In this document: positions 1 to 8,031 of the stretch, piece after piece
Position numbering within the stretch: position 1 is the first letter of the stretch
How the letters are laid out: every line of letters starts with the position of its first letter
DNA from: Oceanobacillus piezotolerans
GTDB lineage: Bacteria > Bacillota > Bacilli > Bacillales > Amphibacillaceae
NCBI RefSeq assembly: GCF_003665065.1
Contig: NZ_RCHR01000004.1
Coordinates: forward strand, 186,001-250,000
DNA length: 64,000 bases
Reading direction: 5' to 3'
Program-made: the position numbers and the translations under genes
Notes under the pieces: model-generated
The model's database searches: none
What the model was told of the DNA's origin: nothing
What the model saw: only the letters and a program-made list of their open reading frames with translations

Positions 1-1067
1 TTGTTTAATATATACAAAGCGCAAATAGAAGAGATTCGCTCAATAATCATTTGAAGGAATCTAATTTTATCTTCTGCTAACTCTTCCTTATACACAAACG
101 AACAGTATCCGATTGTTTTTCCTTGAAGGAATACAGGGGTAGTAATTCTAGTATGATCCTCTAATTTTATTATTTTTGTACGATGGAATGTTTTTTTCAT
201 AGATTCCTTACATTGAACATATTGTAAAAACGAAAGATTAATATCCTCCAATATCCCTGATGGTAGTCCACCAGATGCAATAGGCTGCAATTCAGAACTT
301 TCAATCAAGATTGCTGTATTCGTTAAATTGTATACAAATCCCATGATAGAATTTAAATTTTTCCCTTTTAGAATTTCCTCTGTTAATTTATTATGAATAA
401 TAGAAACGTTTTTTAGATGGTTTCTTTCTTCTAGTAATTTTTCATAGGTTAATTCCAACTCTTTTACAATCGGTTCTTCTTTGTAATATTTTAATTCATC
501 ATTCATGTCATTCGTCCAGTAATCTACTGTTCTTCCAACCCACTTACAAATCTTGTCGCCTTTTCCAACACAACAAACTTCCTTAAACAGTACAGTCTGA
601 TTACAAACCTTAGTAAGAAATCCATTGGCATACCCTACTAAGGTATCACACACTGGTTCATCAGATATTCCAAATTGTTCAATATGTTCCATCGCTTCAT
701 AGGAATTCTCCCATGTACCTTCTAAATACGTAGAGACTTTATTTCCATGCTTTTCAATTTTAATATCGTTAACCGTTGGAATAACATGCCCATACAACTG
801 ATGATAGACTGGTCCTTTTTTTATAATGGATTCAATTGTATCTCCTTTAAACTTTTTCAGGATAATTTTTGCATCTTTTTGCCCAAGATCAAATCCATAG
901 CGCAGCAAGAAGCCCTTCACTCTCTCTTTTCCAATGTTCGAATATAGATCTTTCCTTAAAATACCGAATGAAGATGTTGGTACCATTATTGCTCTGTGAT
1001 CCTCCGAATATATTAATCCATCATCAGAAAATCTTATATCACGTTCAAGCTGCAGGTATTTTTCCAA
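1..1067 (-). CDS. XylR_N/V4R-type sensory transcriptional regulator (3' end beyond window)
   Basis: Translating the minus strand from a TTG at 1067-1065, with AAAGGAGTGAAGG just upstream, gives about 355 open codons that run off the left edge. The N-terminus resembles the XylR_N domain (activator of aromatic catabolism): SFGILRKDLYSNIGKERVKG followed by FLLRYGFDLGQKDAK. Around residues 130-180 comes a V4R-like segment with conserved Cys (VCDTLVGYANGFLTKVC and GKGDKICKWVG). A GAF-like region ending in ERISSICALYILN follows. In regulators of this kind the DNA-binding part, often a PucR-type HTH, is C-terminal, so it would lie outside the window. The family senses small aromatic or acidic effectors in the cytoplasm. 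The target is unknown because the downstream neighbours are not visible. Confidence 0.85.
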   Translation of the reverse strand, partial: MEKYLQLERDIRFSDDGLIYSEDHRAIMVPTSSFGILRKDLYSNIGKERVKGFLLRYGFDLGQKDAKIILKKFKGDTIESIIKKGPVYHQLYGHVIPTVNDIKIEKHGNKVSTYLEGTWENSYEAMEHIEQFGISDEPVCDTLVGYANGFLTKVCNQTVLFKEVCCVGKGDKICKWVGRTVDYWTNDMNDELKYYKEEPIVKELELTYEKLLEERNHLKNVSIIHNKLTEEILKGKNLNSIMGFVYNLTNTAILIESSELQPIASGGLPSGILEDINLSFLQYVQCKESMKKTFHRTKIIKLEDHTRITTPVFLQGKTIGYCSFVYKEELAEDKIRFLQMIIERISSICALYILN

Positions 1068-1780
1068 ATAACCTTCACTCCTTTAGTAATATTCACTCAT
1101 CATTAGTAATCGCTTTCATTTTATCGGTAATAAGAAACCAATTATTATCAATTGACTTTATTGCAATAAGTGGACAGCTGGAAGAACAGTAAAACTATAT
1201 GAAATTTTTTATCCATTGTATCATGTTAAGCTTCTTCTAGCTCATATTAGACTCTTTTAAACTCCTGTGGCATGGGAACTCCCTATACCCGCCTATTTCG
1301 GGCTAACGGGATATAGTATATTCCATTGAGTTTAACCTCCTCTTTACTTTCAAGATCCCCATAGATGGCGCTTTCATTTATTGCAAACCGCAGGCCATTA
1401 CTTGAATATTACAGTATTTCACCACATTATAAAAGACGGCTGTCCCTATATAAGGTACAACATTCAGAAATAATTGGAATTTTAATTTTGGAGGAGTCTA
1501 GTAAAGATTTTGATTAACTATTTTGTTGTTGGGATTTTACTTCCTCTATAACAATTCCTTTCTTCTATATCCTATCTTTTGCCATTTGTTCAAGAAGTTA
1601 TTTTCCAAAACTCAATCTCTTAATTATTAAAATGAATCAATAGTAGTTCATTATAGCAAAAATCTTAGTGCATTAATTCCATCTCACTTAGGTAGGCGTT
1701 ATCTCTATAGCTTGTTGCATGAAATAGAATGTTAAACCAAATACTAAACATACTATAAATAATGAAATACAAACAAAGGG
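1068..1780. other. Intergenic region without a recognisable gene
   Basis: About 700 bases, very AT-rich, between divergently transcribed genes. No coding sequence or structured RNA is recognised. One imperfect inverted repeat is visible at 1283-1316 (CTATACCC...GGGATATAG, with an inner GCC/GGC pair), without a T-run. Promoters for the flanking genes presumably lie here but none is convincing. Confidence 0.5.
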
Positions 1781-1789
1781 ATGATTAAA

Positions 1790-2083
1790 TTGAACATTGA
1801 TCTAGCAGTCATCACAGAAGAAATGCCTGATTTTCAGCATCATGAAGAAGCTCGCCAATGGTTTAAAGATAAGTTTAAGAATGATTTTTTAATTCGAAGC
1901 AGTGACACAATAGATGGCAGGAAAATTTTTTTCTATCACATTATTAAAAACCCACAAGTGTACCAAAAGTACATGGAAAGCTTTGCAAAACCGGTTAATC
2001 ATGAAATAACCAATATGGAAACCTTTGAAAGCTATACAACCGTTGAAATAAGCGAAGATGGAGATGTGTCTATTTATTTATAA
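1790..2083 (+). CDS. Small hypothetical protein
   Basis: Encodes about 97 acidic residues of unknown function. I prefer the TTG at 1790 as start because AAAGGG at 1775-1780 lies 9 bases upstream. The in-frame ATG at 1781 touches that ribosome-binding site directly. The protein is rich in Glu, Asp and aromatic residues, has no membrane segment or signal peptide, and ends in a strand-like run (YTTVEISEDGDVSIYL). It is monocistronic, convergent with the MaoC-like gene. I do not recognise the family. Confidence 0.6.
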   Translation: MNIDLAVITEEMPDFQHHEEARQWFKDKFKNDFLIRSSDTIDGRKIFFYHIIKNPQVYQKYMESFAKPVNHEITNMETFESYTTVEISEDGDVSIYL

Positions 2084-2177
2084 TTTGACGAAGGTGATTT
2101 ATTTATTGTTCAGCAGATAGGAAAATCAAACCTCCCTATCTGCATCCGTGCCAATGGAACATTAGATGATATCCTTT

Positions 2178-2567
2178 TTAATCTTGATTTGCTAATATCA
2201 CTCCAGCAAAGGTTCCCCTTAGTACGGGTTTATCCTTCTGATTACTGCATAAAAAGGATGACGTAATCGCTGTTCTATTATTTTCCTGCTTTTCATATTG
2301 GTCAATTTTCACTTCACAAATGATGGTATCCCCCGTAAAAACAGGTCTTATAAATTCAAAATTCATCGTACGTGCCAGGACATTATGGTCTCCACCTACC
2401 TTCGTTGGCAAAGTGGCCGTTAATAACCCTTGAATAACAAGCCTTCCCTGCTCATCTGGAGTTTTATGATGAATCCCCTCATCACCTGAAATCTCTGTAA
2501 ATAATTCGACATCTTTTACTGTAAACGTACGTTCAAATGTAATGATATCTCCTGTTTTTAAGGTCAT
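2178..2567 (-). CDS. MaoC-like hotdog-fold hydratase/dehydratase
   Basis: A 129-residue protein of the length of a single MaoC hotdog domain. GDEGIHH near residue 28 resembles the hydratase-2 motif of R-specific enoyl-CoA hydratases, with a departure from the canonical GD.NP.H spacing. FEFIRPVFTGDTIICEV fits the usual RPV..GDT segment of the family. A likely role is hydration of an acyl-CoA thioester or a related thioester reaction in the cytoplasm; the substrate cannot be read. The start has AAAGGAGAAGGG immediately upstream. It stands alone, so context gives no pathway. The altered motif leaves open a binding-only or changed activity. Confidence 0.75.
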   Translation of the reverse strand: MTLKTGDIITFERTFTVKDVELFTEISGDEGIHHKTPDEQGRLVIQGLLTATLPTKVGGDHNVLARTMNFEFIRPVFTGDTIICEVKIDQYEKQENNRTAITSSFLCSNQKDKPVLRGTFAGVILANQD

Positions 2568-2823
2568 ATCCCTTCTCCTTTCCCTATTCCAAATGATGTT
2601 TACTTTTACATATTTCCCTTATTAGAATACAGATTTTTCACACTTATTTTAATTTTAACTTATAAACAGAAATTAATAAAATAAAGTCCATGTAATCAAA
2701 TTTAATAAGCCTTGATTTCATAAGACTTCATATGTGGTGAAAATGGTTATTAAAAAAAACTGGAAAAATGACTATAAAAGTTTTATAGTTTTATTTAGAC
2801 ACACAGAAAGTGAGTGGACGAAA

Positions 2824-3543
2824 ATGGGTCGTAAATGGAATAATATTAAGGATAAAAAAGCGTCAAAGGATAAGAATACAAGCCGAATCTATGCAAAATT
2901 CGGTCGAGAAATCTATGTTGCTGCCAAGCAAGGTGAGCCTGATCCCGAATCAAACCAGGCTTTAAAAGTAGTGCTCGAGCGAGCGAAAACGTATAGTGTA
3001 CCAAAGCATATTATCGATCGCGCCATCGAGAAAGCAAAAGGTGGTTCAGAAGAGAATTATGATGAAAATCGTTATGAAGGCTTCGGACCAAACGGATCGA
3101 TGGTCATTGTTGATACGTTAACCAATAATGTCAACCGGACTGCATCAGAGGTTCGTGCTGCTTTTGGTAAAAATGGCGGTAATATGGGTGTAAGTGGATC
3201 TGTTGCCTACATGTTTGATCATGTAGCTGTACTCGGTGTAGAAGGTAAAACAGAGGATGACGTGCTTGAACTGTTAATGGAAGCAGACGTTGACGTCCGC
3301 GATATCGCTGAAGAAGATGAATCCGTGATTGTTTACATGGAGCCAGACCAGTTCCATGAAGCACAAGAAGCATTCCAATCCATAGGAATTACCGAATTCA
3401 CTGTTGCAGAAATAACGATGCTCGCACAAAATCATGTAGAACTTCCAGCATCAGATCTTGAACAATTTGAAAAAATGATTGACGCGTTAGAAGACTTAGA
3501 AGATGTCGGGCAAGTTTACCATAATGTTGATTTAGGGGAATAA
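2824..3543 (+). CDS. yeeI: YebC/TACO1-family protein, YebC2 (YeeI) type
   Basis: The 239-residue protein starting at ATG 2824 begins [20 protein letters not shown], the family hallmark, and matches B. subtilis YeeI closely along its length ([20 protein letters not shown]-terminus [17 protein letters not shown]). An in-frame extension to 2734 exists, but family length and conservation place the start at 2824. YebC proteins were long called DNA-binding regulators. More recent work describes YebC-family proteins, including the YeeI/YebC2 group, as translation factors that relieve ribosome stalling at polyproline. It is monocistronic and is followed at once by the repeat element at 3549. Confidence 0.92.
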   Translation: MGRKWNNIKDKKASKDKNTSRIYAKFGREIYVAAKQGEPDPESNQALKVVLERAKTYSVPKHIIDRAIEKAKGGSEENYDENRYEGFGPNGSMVIVDTLTNNVNRTASEVRAAFGKNGGNMGVSGSVAYMFDHVAVLGVEGKTEDDVLELLMEADVDVRDIAEEDESVIVYMEPDQFHEAQEAFQSIGITEFTVAEITMLAQNHVELPASDLEQFEKMIDALEDLEDVGQVYHNVDLGE

Positions 3544-3548
3544 AGTGA

Positions 3549-3769
3549 AACTTCACTTAGTGAAGGTTTTTTTCATTTCCCACTGAGGGTTAGCACCACA
3601 AGGGTATGACATGACCCAAAGGCCCTTAAACGAATCGGGCGTTTATTGGCTGTTAGTCCCACTCTTACAATTCTGGTATTCTACTTGGATTCTTGAAATG
3701 GGGTCTTACAGCCTGTTAACCTGCGATAAATAGATGGAGGCAAGCCTGAGTATAGGTTTGCCTCTTTTT
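3549..3769. repeat. Dispersed non-coding repeat element or candidate structured RNA (longer copy)
   Basis: Directly after yeeI lies a compact block with three parts. First is a hairpin with T-run (CTTCAC-tta-GTGAAG, 3551-3573). Next is a box containing TAGCACCACAAGGGTATGAC inside an inverted repeat (GGGT...ACCC). Last is about 130 bases ending in a strong terminator hairpin at 3737-3769. The first ~65 bases recur at 12151-12214, so this is a repeated element. It has no ORF. It could be a non-autonomous mobile element, an insertion-sequence end or a non-coding RNA; I cannot decide. Confidence 0.6.
3737..3769 (+). terminator. Intrinsic terminator at the end of the repeat element
   Basis: An 11-base stem (GAGGCAAGCCT with AGGTTTGCCTC), 6-base loop and five T residues. 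There is no gene on the plus strand between yeeI and this hairpin, so it would end a transcript of the repeat element or read-through from yeeI. Confidence 0.75.
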
Positions 3770-3893
3770 AATTAACAGGTAGAAACCATGCGTAATCAGA
3801 TTTTGTTCGACTTGAATATCCCAGCATTTACACACCTTTGAAATTACTAGCAGTACTAAAATCAATTTGTTGTCAACCTATATCCCAGTCTCT

Positions 3894-4466
3894 CTAGCAA
3901 TACCCCGTTTCTTGCAGTCCATTTAAAAAGCTATTAATCGTTATATGAAGGCTCTCTTTAATGCTAATAGGAAGTTTAAACGCCTCTATTTGCTCTAATG
4001 TTACAAAGCCGTGCAAAATGCTGCGCAGACCTCGAACTGCATGGATTACAGCTTTCTCTTCCAGACCATAATCTCGAAGTACTTCGCTAATTAATGCGAT
4101 GATGTTATTTCCTGTCTCCAGCTTAGAAGTATCGTTTGGATCTGGTGCGGTTAAAGTGAATCGGTATAATCCGGGATGCGACTCTGCAAAAGTTAAATAA
4201 GCATCTGCCATCGAATGCACTGCTTCCCCTTTTTGTTTTCCAATTACTGACCTATCCAACCGTTGGTAAAGCTCATTTAATCCATAGAGGGACAATTCGT
4301 TTCGCAATTCCTCCAGCCCGTTGATATGATTATAAAGGGAGGGTGAACGAACTGAAAATTTTTTAGCGAGTGCTGCAATGGTAAGTGCATCTATTCCTTC
4401 CTTATCTGCTATATCAATTGCTGTTTCCAATATCTTTTGTTTATCTAATCCTGCTCTATATGACAT
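3894..4466 (-). CDS. TetR/AcrR-family transcriptional repressor
   Basis: A 190-residue TetR-family protein. The N-terminal HTH spans roughly residues 10-55 (KILETAIDIADKEGIDALTI; FSVRSPSLYNHINGLEELR). The C-terminal half resembles the WHG-type ligand-binding domain (HPGLYRFTLTAPDP, VRGLRSILHGFVTLE). Its start overlaps the end of the upstream metallo-beta-lactamase gene by 11 bases, implying translational coupling. It is the last gene of a three-gene operon. Two near-identical palindromes at the operon promoter (5800-5840) are the probable binding sites, so autorepression released by an unknown small ligand is likely. Confidence 0.9.
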   Translation of the reverse strand: MSYRAGLDKQKILETAIDIADKEGIDALTIAALAKKFSVRSPSLYNHINGLEELRNELSLYGLNELYQRLDRSVIGKQKGEAVHSMADAYLTFAESHPGLYRFTLTAPDPNDTSKLETGNNIIALISEVLRDYGLEEKAVIHAVRGLRSILHGFVTLEQIEAFKLPISIKESLHITINSFLNGLQETGYC

Positions 4467-5190
4467 TTTTTCTCCCTTCTTTTTTGTTCATATTTCCTTC
4501 CGCTTGTTTAATGGCAACCTGCATGGAGCTTACAGGGTTATCTATCATTTTTCCATGTCCAATCGCCAATAAGCTTGGCTTCAAATCTAGGATCTTTTTC
4601 ACGCTTTCTATTGCTAGTTCTTTGTTCCACGTGCCAAACGCTGGAAATGGGAAAGAAGGAACAATCTGGCCACATACTGCCATTCTCCCTTTTGTTTGCA
4701 AGGCATCTCCAGCAATAATTTGTTTACTATGCAAGTTAAAAAACGAAACGGAACCAGGTGTATGACCAGGTGTTGCGATTACTTGTAAGGAACCAATGCG
4801 CTCTCCTTCTTGGAGCAGGTAATCGGGCTTTGTTTTAACATTTTTGGGTATACCCCCTTTTATCGGGAGCTGGGCTTCTTGCGAATCTAACGTTTTATCA
4901 CCCAATAATAAACGACTATCGCGTACAGAGATAGATACTGGCACATCAGGGAATGCCTGTTTTAAGTCATCAAGAGCGCCTACATGGTCACCATGCGCAT
5001 GGGTTAAAACGATGTTTGTCAGTGGCTTTCCAATTTGCTTTATAGCCTTCATTATTCCTTTAAAACCGCTGGGCAGAGCTGCATCAATCAGCGTAAGGCC
5101 TGAACTTTCTTCCAGAAGGTAACAATTCACCGGAAAAATGCCTGGAAAGAAAGTAAGTTGATACAAATTCCCCTCTTTTGTAATCTTCAA
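4456..5190 (-). CDS. Metallo-beta-lactamase-fold hydrolase
   Basis: About 244 residues from a TTG at 5190 preceded by AGGAGTGGG; an in-frame extension to 5265 is less likely. The zinc ligand motif THAHGDHVGAL is intact, followed by the downstream ligands TPGHTPGSVSFF, IAGDAL and IGHGKM, as in glyoxalase II-like hydrolases. The protein is cytoplasmic. The family hydrolyses esters, thioesters or lactones; the substrate here is unknown. It lies between a membrane-protein gene and a tetR gene, and overlaps the latter by 11 bases. An inducible detoxification role is a reasonable inference. Confidence 0.88.
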   Translation of the reverse strand: MKITKEGNLYQLTFFPGIFPVNCYLLEESSGLTLIDAALPSGFKGIMKAIKQIGKPLTNIVLTHAHGDHVGALDDLKQAFPDVPVSISVRDSRLLLGDKTLDSQEAQLPIKGGIPKNVKTKPDYLLQEGERIGSLQVIATPGHTPGSVSFFNLHSKQIIAGDALQTKGRMAVCGQIVPSFPFPAFGTWNKELAIESVKKILDLKPSLLAIGHGKMIDNPVSSMQVAIKQAEGNMNKKEGRKNVI

Positions 5191-5224
5191 TATACCCACT
5201 CCTACATTCATATTAAATTTTAAC

Positions 5225-5776
5225 TTAAATACTAAACACCAGTGAAGAAATGAGAATGACTGCAATGAAACCTCCTTGCATTATTCTCTGCTTTAAATTA
5301 TATTTTTTTAATGTTAATGAATAACTAAAATAAAAAATAGCACCTACCAAAACAAGCAAACTCTCTAGTGCAATACTAGCCTTTGGGATACTCCACAAAC
5401 TAAGACCGAGTAAAGGCAAGTTCAACATATTCCCGGCTAAAATAGGCATATCCTGAAGATGAACGATGACATCTAGTAGCCAGTGGCTAAATGTTAGGAT
5501 ACCAATAATCACCCCACCTTTACTTCCCCAAAAACGTTTTGAAATAAGCCCTGCCAAAACGGAAAGAATGATTGCTCCTACTAATGAATGTGAATAGTAA
5601 GCATGTATAACCGTCAATCCGCTCTCCTCTATTACTTCCATCGATTCCACGCCAATTAGTAAAAGTGGGAAAAATAAAATATCCATTAACTGCGTACTTA
5701 TGAGCAATGACCATAATGGAAGCTGTGGAACCTTCCCCCTTACGATAGCCGCTAATCCGAAGTGACCCGCAAACAT
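5225..5776 (-). CDS. Multi-pass membrane protein, operon partner of MBL hydrolase and TetR
   Basis: About 183 residues with five or six hydrophobic segments. ATG 5776 is preferred over the GTG at 5785 because AAAAGGAG lies 8-9 bases before it. Conserved-looking His/Asp positions (MFAGHFGLAA at the start, YYSHSLVGA, FSHWLLDVIVH) recall membrane-bound metal-dependent hydrolase-like families such as the YdjM/DUF457 group, but the assignment is weak. It is the first gene after the operator-bearing promoter and is separated from the MBL gene by 34 bases. Confidence 0.75.
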   Translation of the reverse strand: MFAGHFGLAAIVRGKVPQLPLWSLLISTQLMDILFFPLLLIGVESMEVIEESGLTVIHAYYSHSLVGAIILSVLAGLISKRFWGSKGGVIIGILTFSHWLLDVIVHLQDMPILAGNMLNLPLLGLSLWSIPKASIALESLLVLVGAIFYFSYSLTLKKYNLKQRIMQGGFIAVILISSLVFSI

Positions 5777-5799
5777 CTCATCCACTCCTTTTTTCCATA

Positions 5800-5840
5800 A
5801 ACTAATGGCATTAGTTTCATTTTAACTAATACCATTAGTT
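5800..5840 (-). promoter_or_regulatory. Promoter with two TetR-type operators
   Basis: Two 17-base palindromes, AACTAATGGCATTAGTT (5800-5816) and AACTAATACCATTAGTT (5824-5840), are spaced 24 bases centre to centre. Read on the minus strand, the upstream copy occupies the spacer between TATACA and TAAAAT, a plausible -35/-10 pair 17 bases apart. Occupancy would therefore block RNA polymerase. The operon encodes its own TetR, the obvious ligand-responsive repressor. Confidence 0.75.
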
Positions 5841-6072
5841 TTGTATATAGCTTAATTGTAAATTTTCTGTTAATTAGGTATGGAGAGGTATTGTAATGAC
5901 AAGGTTGGCTGTTTCTTTGCTTACCGAATATTTTAGTGTAATGTGGAACAGGTACCTCGTCTCTTTCGTTCGCAAAAAAGCTTAGGGAAAGTTTAGTACT
6001 CAAACAAAAATATAGACTTTTTTAATGGCTATCTATATACTTTGGAATAGAAATTTTTAAGAAGGTGACATC

Positions 6073-7611
6073 ATGAATCATACAAAAAACAAAAAAACCA
6101 TTCGATTTCTAAATGTAGTCGAGGAAAAAGGAAATAAATTACCAGATCCTGTTACTATTTTTATTCTATTTACTCTTATTGTTATTGCATTATCCCATAT
6201 TCTTTATTTGATGGGCACAAGTGTGACGTTTGAAGGTGTAAACAATGAAACAATGGAAACAGAAATGCTTACCATCGAAGCAGTCAGTCTGCTAGTTCCT
6301 GAAGGTATTGCCTACATGTTTTCGAGCATTGTTTCTAATTTCACGTCATTTGTAGCACTTGGACCGGTATTAGTTGCGATGTTAGGTGTAGGTGTTGCGG
6401 AAAAAACAGGCTATATTAGCGCCTTAATGACCAATACTGTGACAAAGGCTCCCAAAAAATTTGTAACGCCTATCGTTGTCCTAATGGGAGTGTTATCGAA
6501 TGTAGCTGCTTCTGTCGGCTATGTTGTGCTTGTACCGCTCGGAGCTATTATCTTTCTAGGCTTTAAACGGCACCCGCTGGCAGGTCTTTCAGCTGCTTTT
6601 GCGGGGGTTGCAGGGGGCTACTCTGCAAATTTATTCTTAGGTACCAATGATCCGATACTAAGTGGAATTTCTACAGAAGCTGCCCATATTCTAGATCCAA
6701 GTTATGTGGTCAATCCAACAGATAACTGGTTCTTTATGTTCGCTTCTACGTTCTTAATTGTTATTATTGGCACACTGATTACGGATAAGCTAATTGAGCC
6801 TAAGCTAGGTAAGTATGAACACCATGATCCCATCCAAAATCATAGCGGAATTTCCAGCATAGAAAAGAAAGGCTTAAAATGGGCAAATATTTCTCTTTTG
6901 CTTACCATCATTAGCATCGTATTGCTTGTCATTCCTGAAAATGCCCCGCTTCGTGGCGAAGATGGAAGTCTGATTGTTTCTCCTTTCATGAGCAGTATTA
7001 TTTTTCTCATGATGCTGATCTTTTTAGTGCCTGGTACAGTTTATGGAATTGTTACAAAAGAAATTAAAAACGATAAAGATGTTGCCAATCTGATGACTTC
7101 TTCACTGGAGACAATGGCTGGGTTTATCGTCATGATATTCTTTGCAGCACAGTTTGTGGCATTTTTCAATTACACTAATTTGGGTACAATCCTTGCGGTA
7201 AAAGGTGCACGCGTGTTAGAGGCGATTCAATTAGAGGGTGCGCTTTTACTTGTCGCATTAATCCTGATTTCAGCAATCATCGACTTATTTATTGCTGCCG
7301 ATTCAGCAAAGTGGGCGATCATGGCTCCTGTATTTGTACCAATGTTTATGCAAATGGGGATATCTCCCGAAGTAACCCAAGCGGCATACCGAATTGGTGA
7401 TTCAGCAACAAATATCATTTCTCCTTTAATGCCATTCTTCCCGCTGATCGTTGCATTTGCTCAGCGTTACGGGAAAAATAATGGGGTCGGAACCGTCTTA
7501 TCCTTGATGCTCCCGTACTCGATTGCTATACTGATTTGCTGGACCATCTTCTTTGTTATATGGTATTTACTAGGGATTCCGGTTGGTCCTGGTACGAGTT
7601 TAAATTACTAA
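6073..7611 (+). CDS. AbgT-family transporter (p-aminobenzoyl-glutamate/antimetabolite type)
   Basis: A 512-residue membrane protein of the usual AbgT length. Features include the N-terminal segment VEEKGNKLPDPVTIFILFTL, a GGYSANLFLGTNDPILSGIS hairpin region, and the C-terminal half with IAADSAKWAIMAPVFVPM and GDSATNIISPLMPFFPL. AbgT proteins move p-aminobenzoyl-glutamate inwards or export sulfonamide-like antimetabolites using cation gradients; direction and substrate cannot be read here. A good Shine-Dalgarno sequence (AAGAAGGTGAC) precedes the start. It is a single gene, divergent from the TetR/MBL operon and followed by the 7637-7972 repeat array. Confidence 0.9.
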   Translation: MNHTKNKKTIRFLNVVEEKGNKLPDPVTIFILFTLIVIALSHILYLMGTSVTFEGVNNETMETEMLTIEAVSLLVPEGIAYMFSSIVSNFTSFVALGPVLVAMLGVGVAEKTGYISALMTNTVTKAPKKFVTPIVVLMGVLSNVAASVGYVVLVPLGAIIFLGFKRHPLAGLSAAFAGVAGGYSANLFLGTNDPILSGISTEAAHILDPSYVVNPTDNWFFMFASTFLIVIIGTLITDKLIEPKLGKYEHHDPIQNHSGISSIEKKGLKWANISLLLTIISIVLLVIPENAPLRGEDGSLIVSPFMSSIIFLMMLIFLVPGTVYGIVTKEIKNDKDVANLMTSSLETMAGFIVMIFFAAQFVAFFNYTNLGTILAVKGARVLEAIQLEGALLLVALILISAIIDLFIAADSAKWAIMAPVFVPMFMQMGISPEVTQAAYRIGDSATNIISPLMPFFPLIVAFAQRYGKNNGVGTVLSLMLPYSIAILICWTIFFVIWYLLGIPVGPGTSLNY

Positions 7612-7636
7612 TGGTGAGAAAGACTTTTGCCCGTAT

Positions 7637-7972
7637 GGGGCGACTTTTATGAATGAGGAGCAACTTTTAACGAATGTCGGGTAACTTTCACAAGACTTGG
7701 AGCAACTTTTAATGGACCCCGGGTAACTTTTATAAGATTTGGAGCAACTTTATTAAAGATGGGACAACTTCTAAGAAATACCGAGCATTTCAGGTAAAAT
7801 TATATCCTATCTTTTAAAGTTGCTCCTTTTAATTTAATGTTGAGCGAACATCATCTAAAGTCGCTCCTTATTTTTTAAAGTTAAACGAGTTGATATCAAA
7901 ATTGACCTAACTAAGGTAGAAGTCACTCTAAATTCTAAAAAGTTACTCCCCAAACTTCAAAGTTAACCCAAC
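7637..7972. repeat. Degenerate ~20-21 bp tandem array with inverted second half
   Basis: Seven head-to-tail units of GGNGCAACTTTTAA type occupy 7637-7790, alternating GGAGCAACTTTT and GGGTAACTTT at 20-22 base steps. From 7812 the same core appears inverted (AAAGTTGCTCC, AAAGTCGCTCC, AAAGTTACTCC), about five times at multiples of ~20 bases. The array fills the gap between the convergent abgT-like and mtnE genes. Transcripts from either side could fold into long imperfect hairpins, so a role in bidirectional termination or 3'-end protection is possible. Confidence 0.75.
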
Positions 7973-8031
7973 TATACAGAACTCCCTCAATGATCAGAGA
8001 CAATCCATTCGTTTCCTAGATCATAAGAACA

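Noticed and set aside
747-1192. Two overlapping plus-strand frames
   Set aside because: They are the reverse of the clearly coding XylR_N/V4R regulator gene, which runs off the left edge.
7637-7972. CRISPR-like repeat array
   Set aside because: Units are degenerate, contiguous with no unique spacers of constant length, and partly inverted; no cas gene is in the window.
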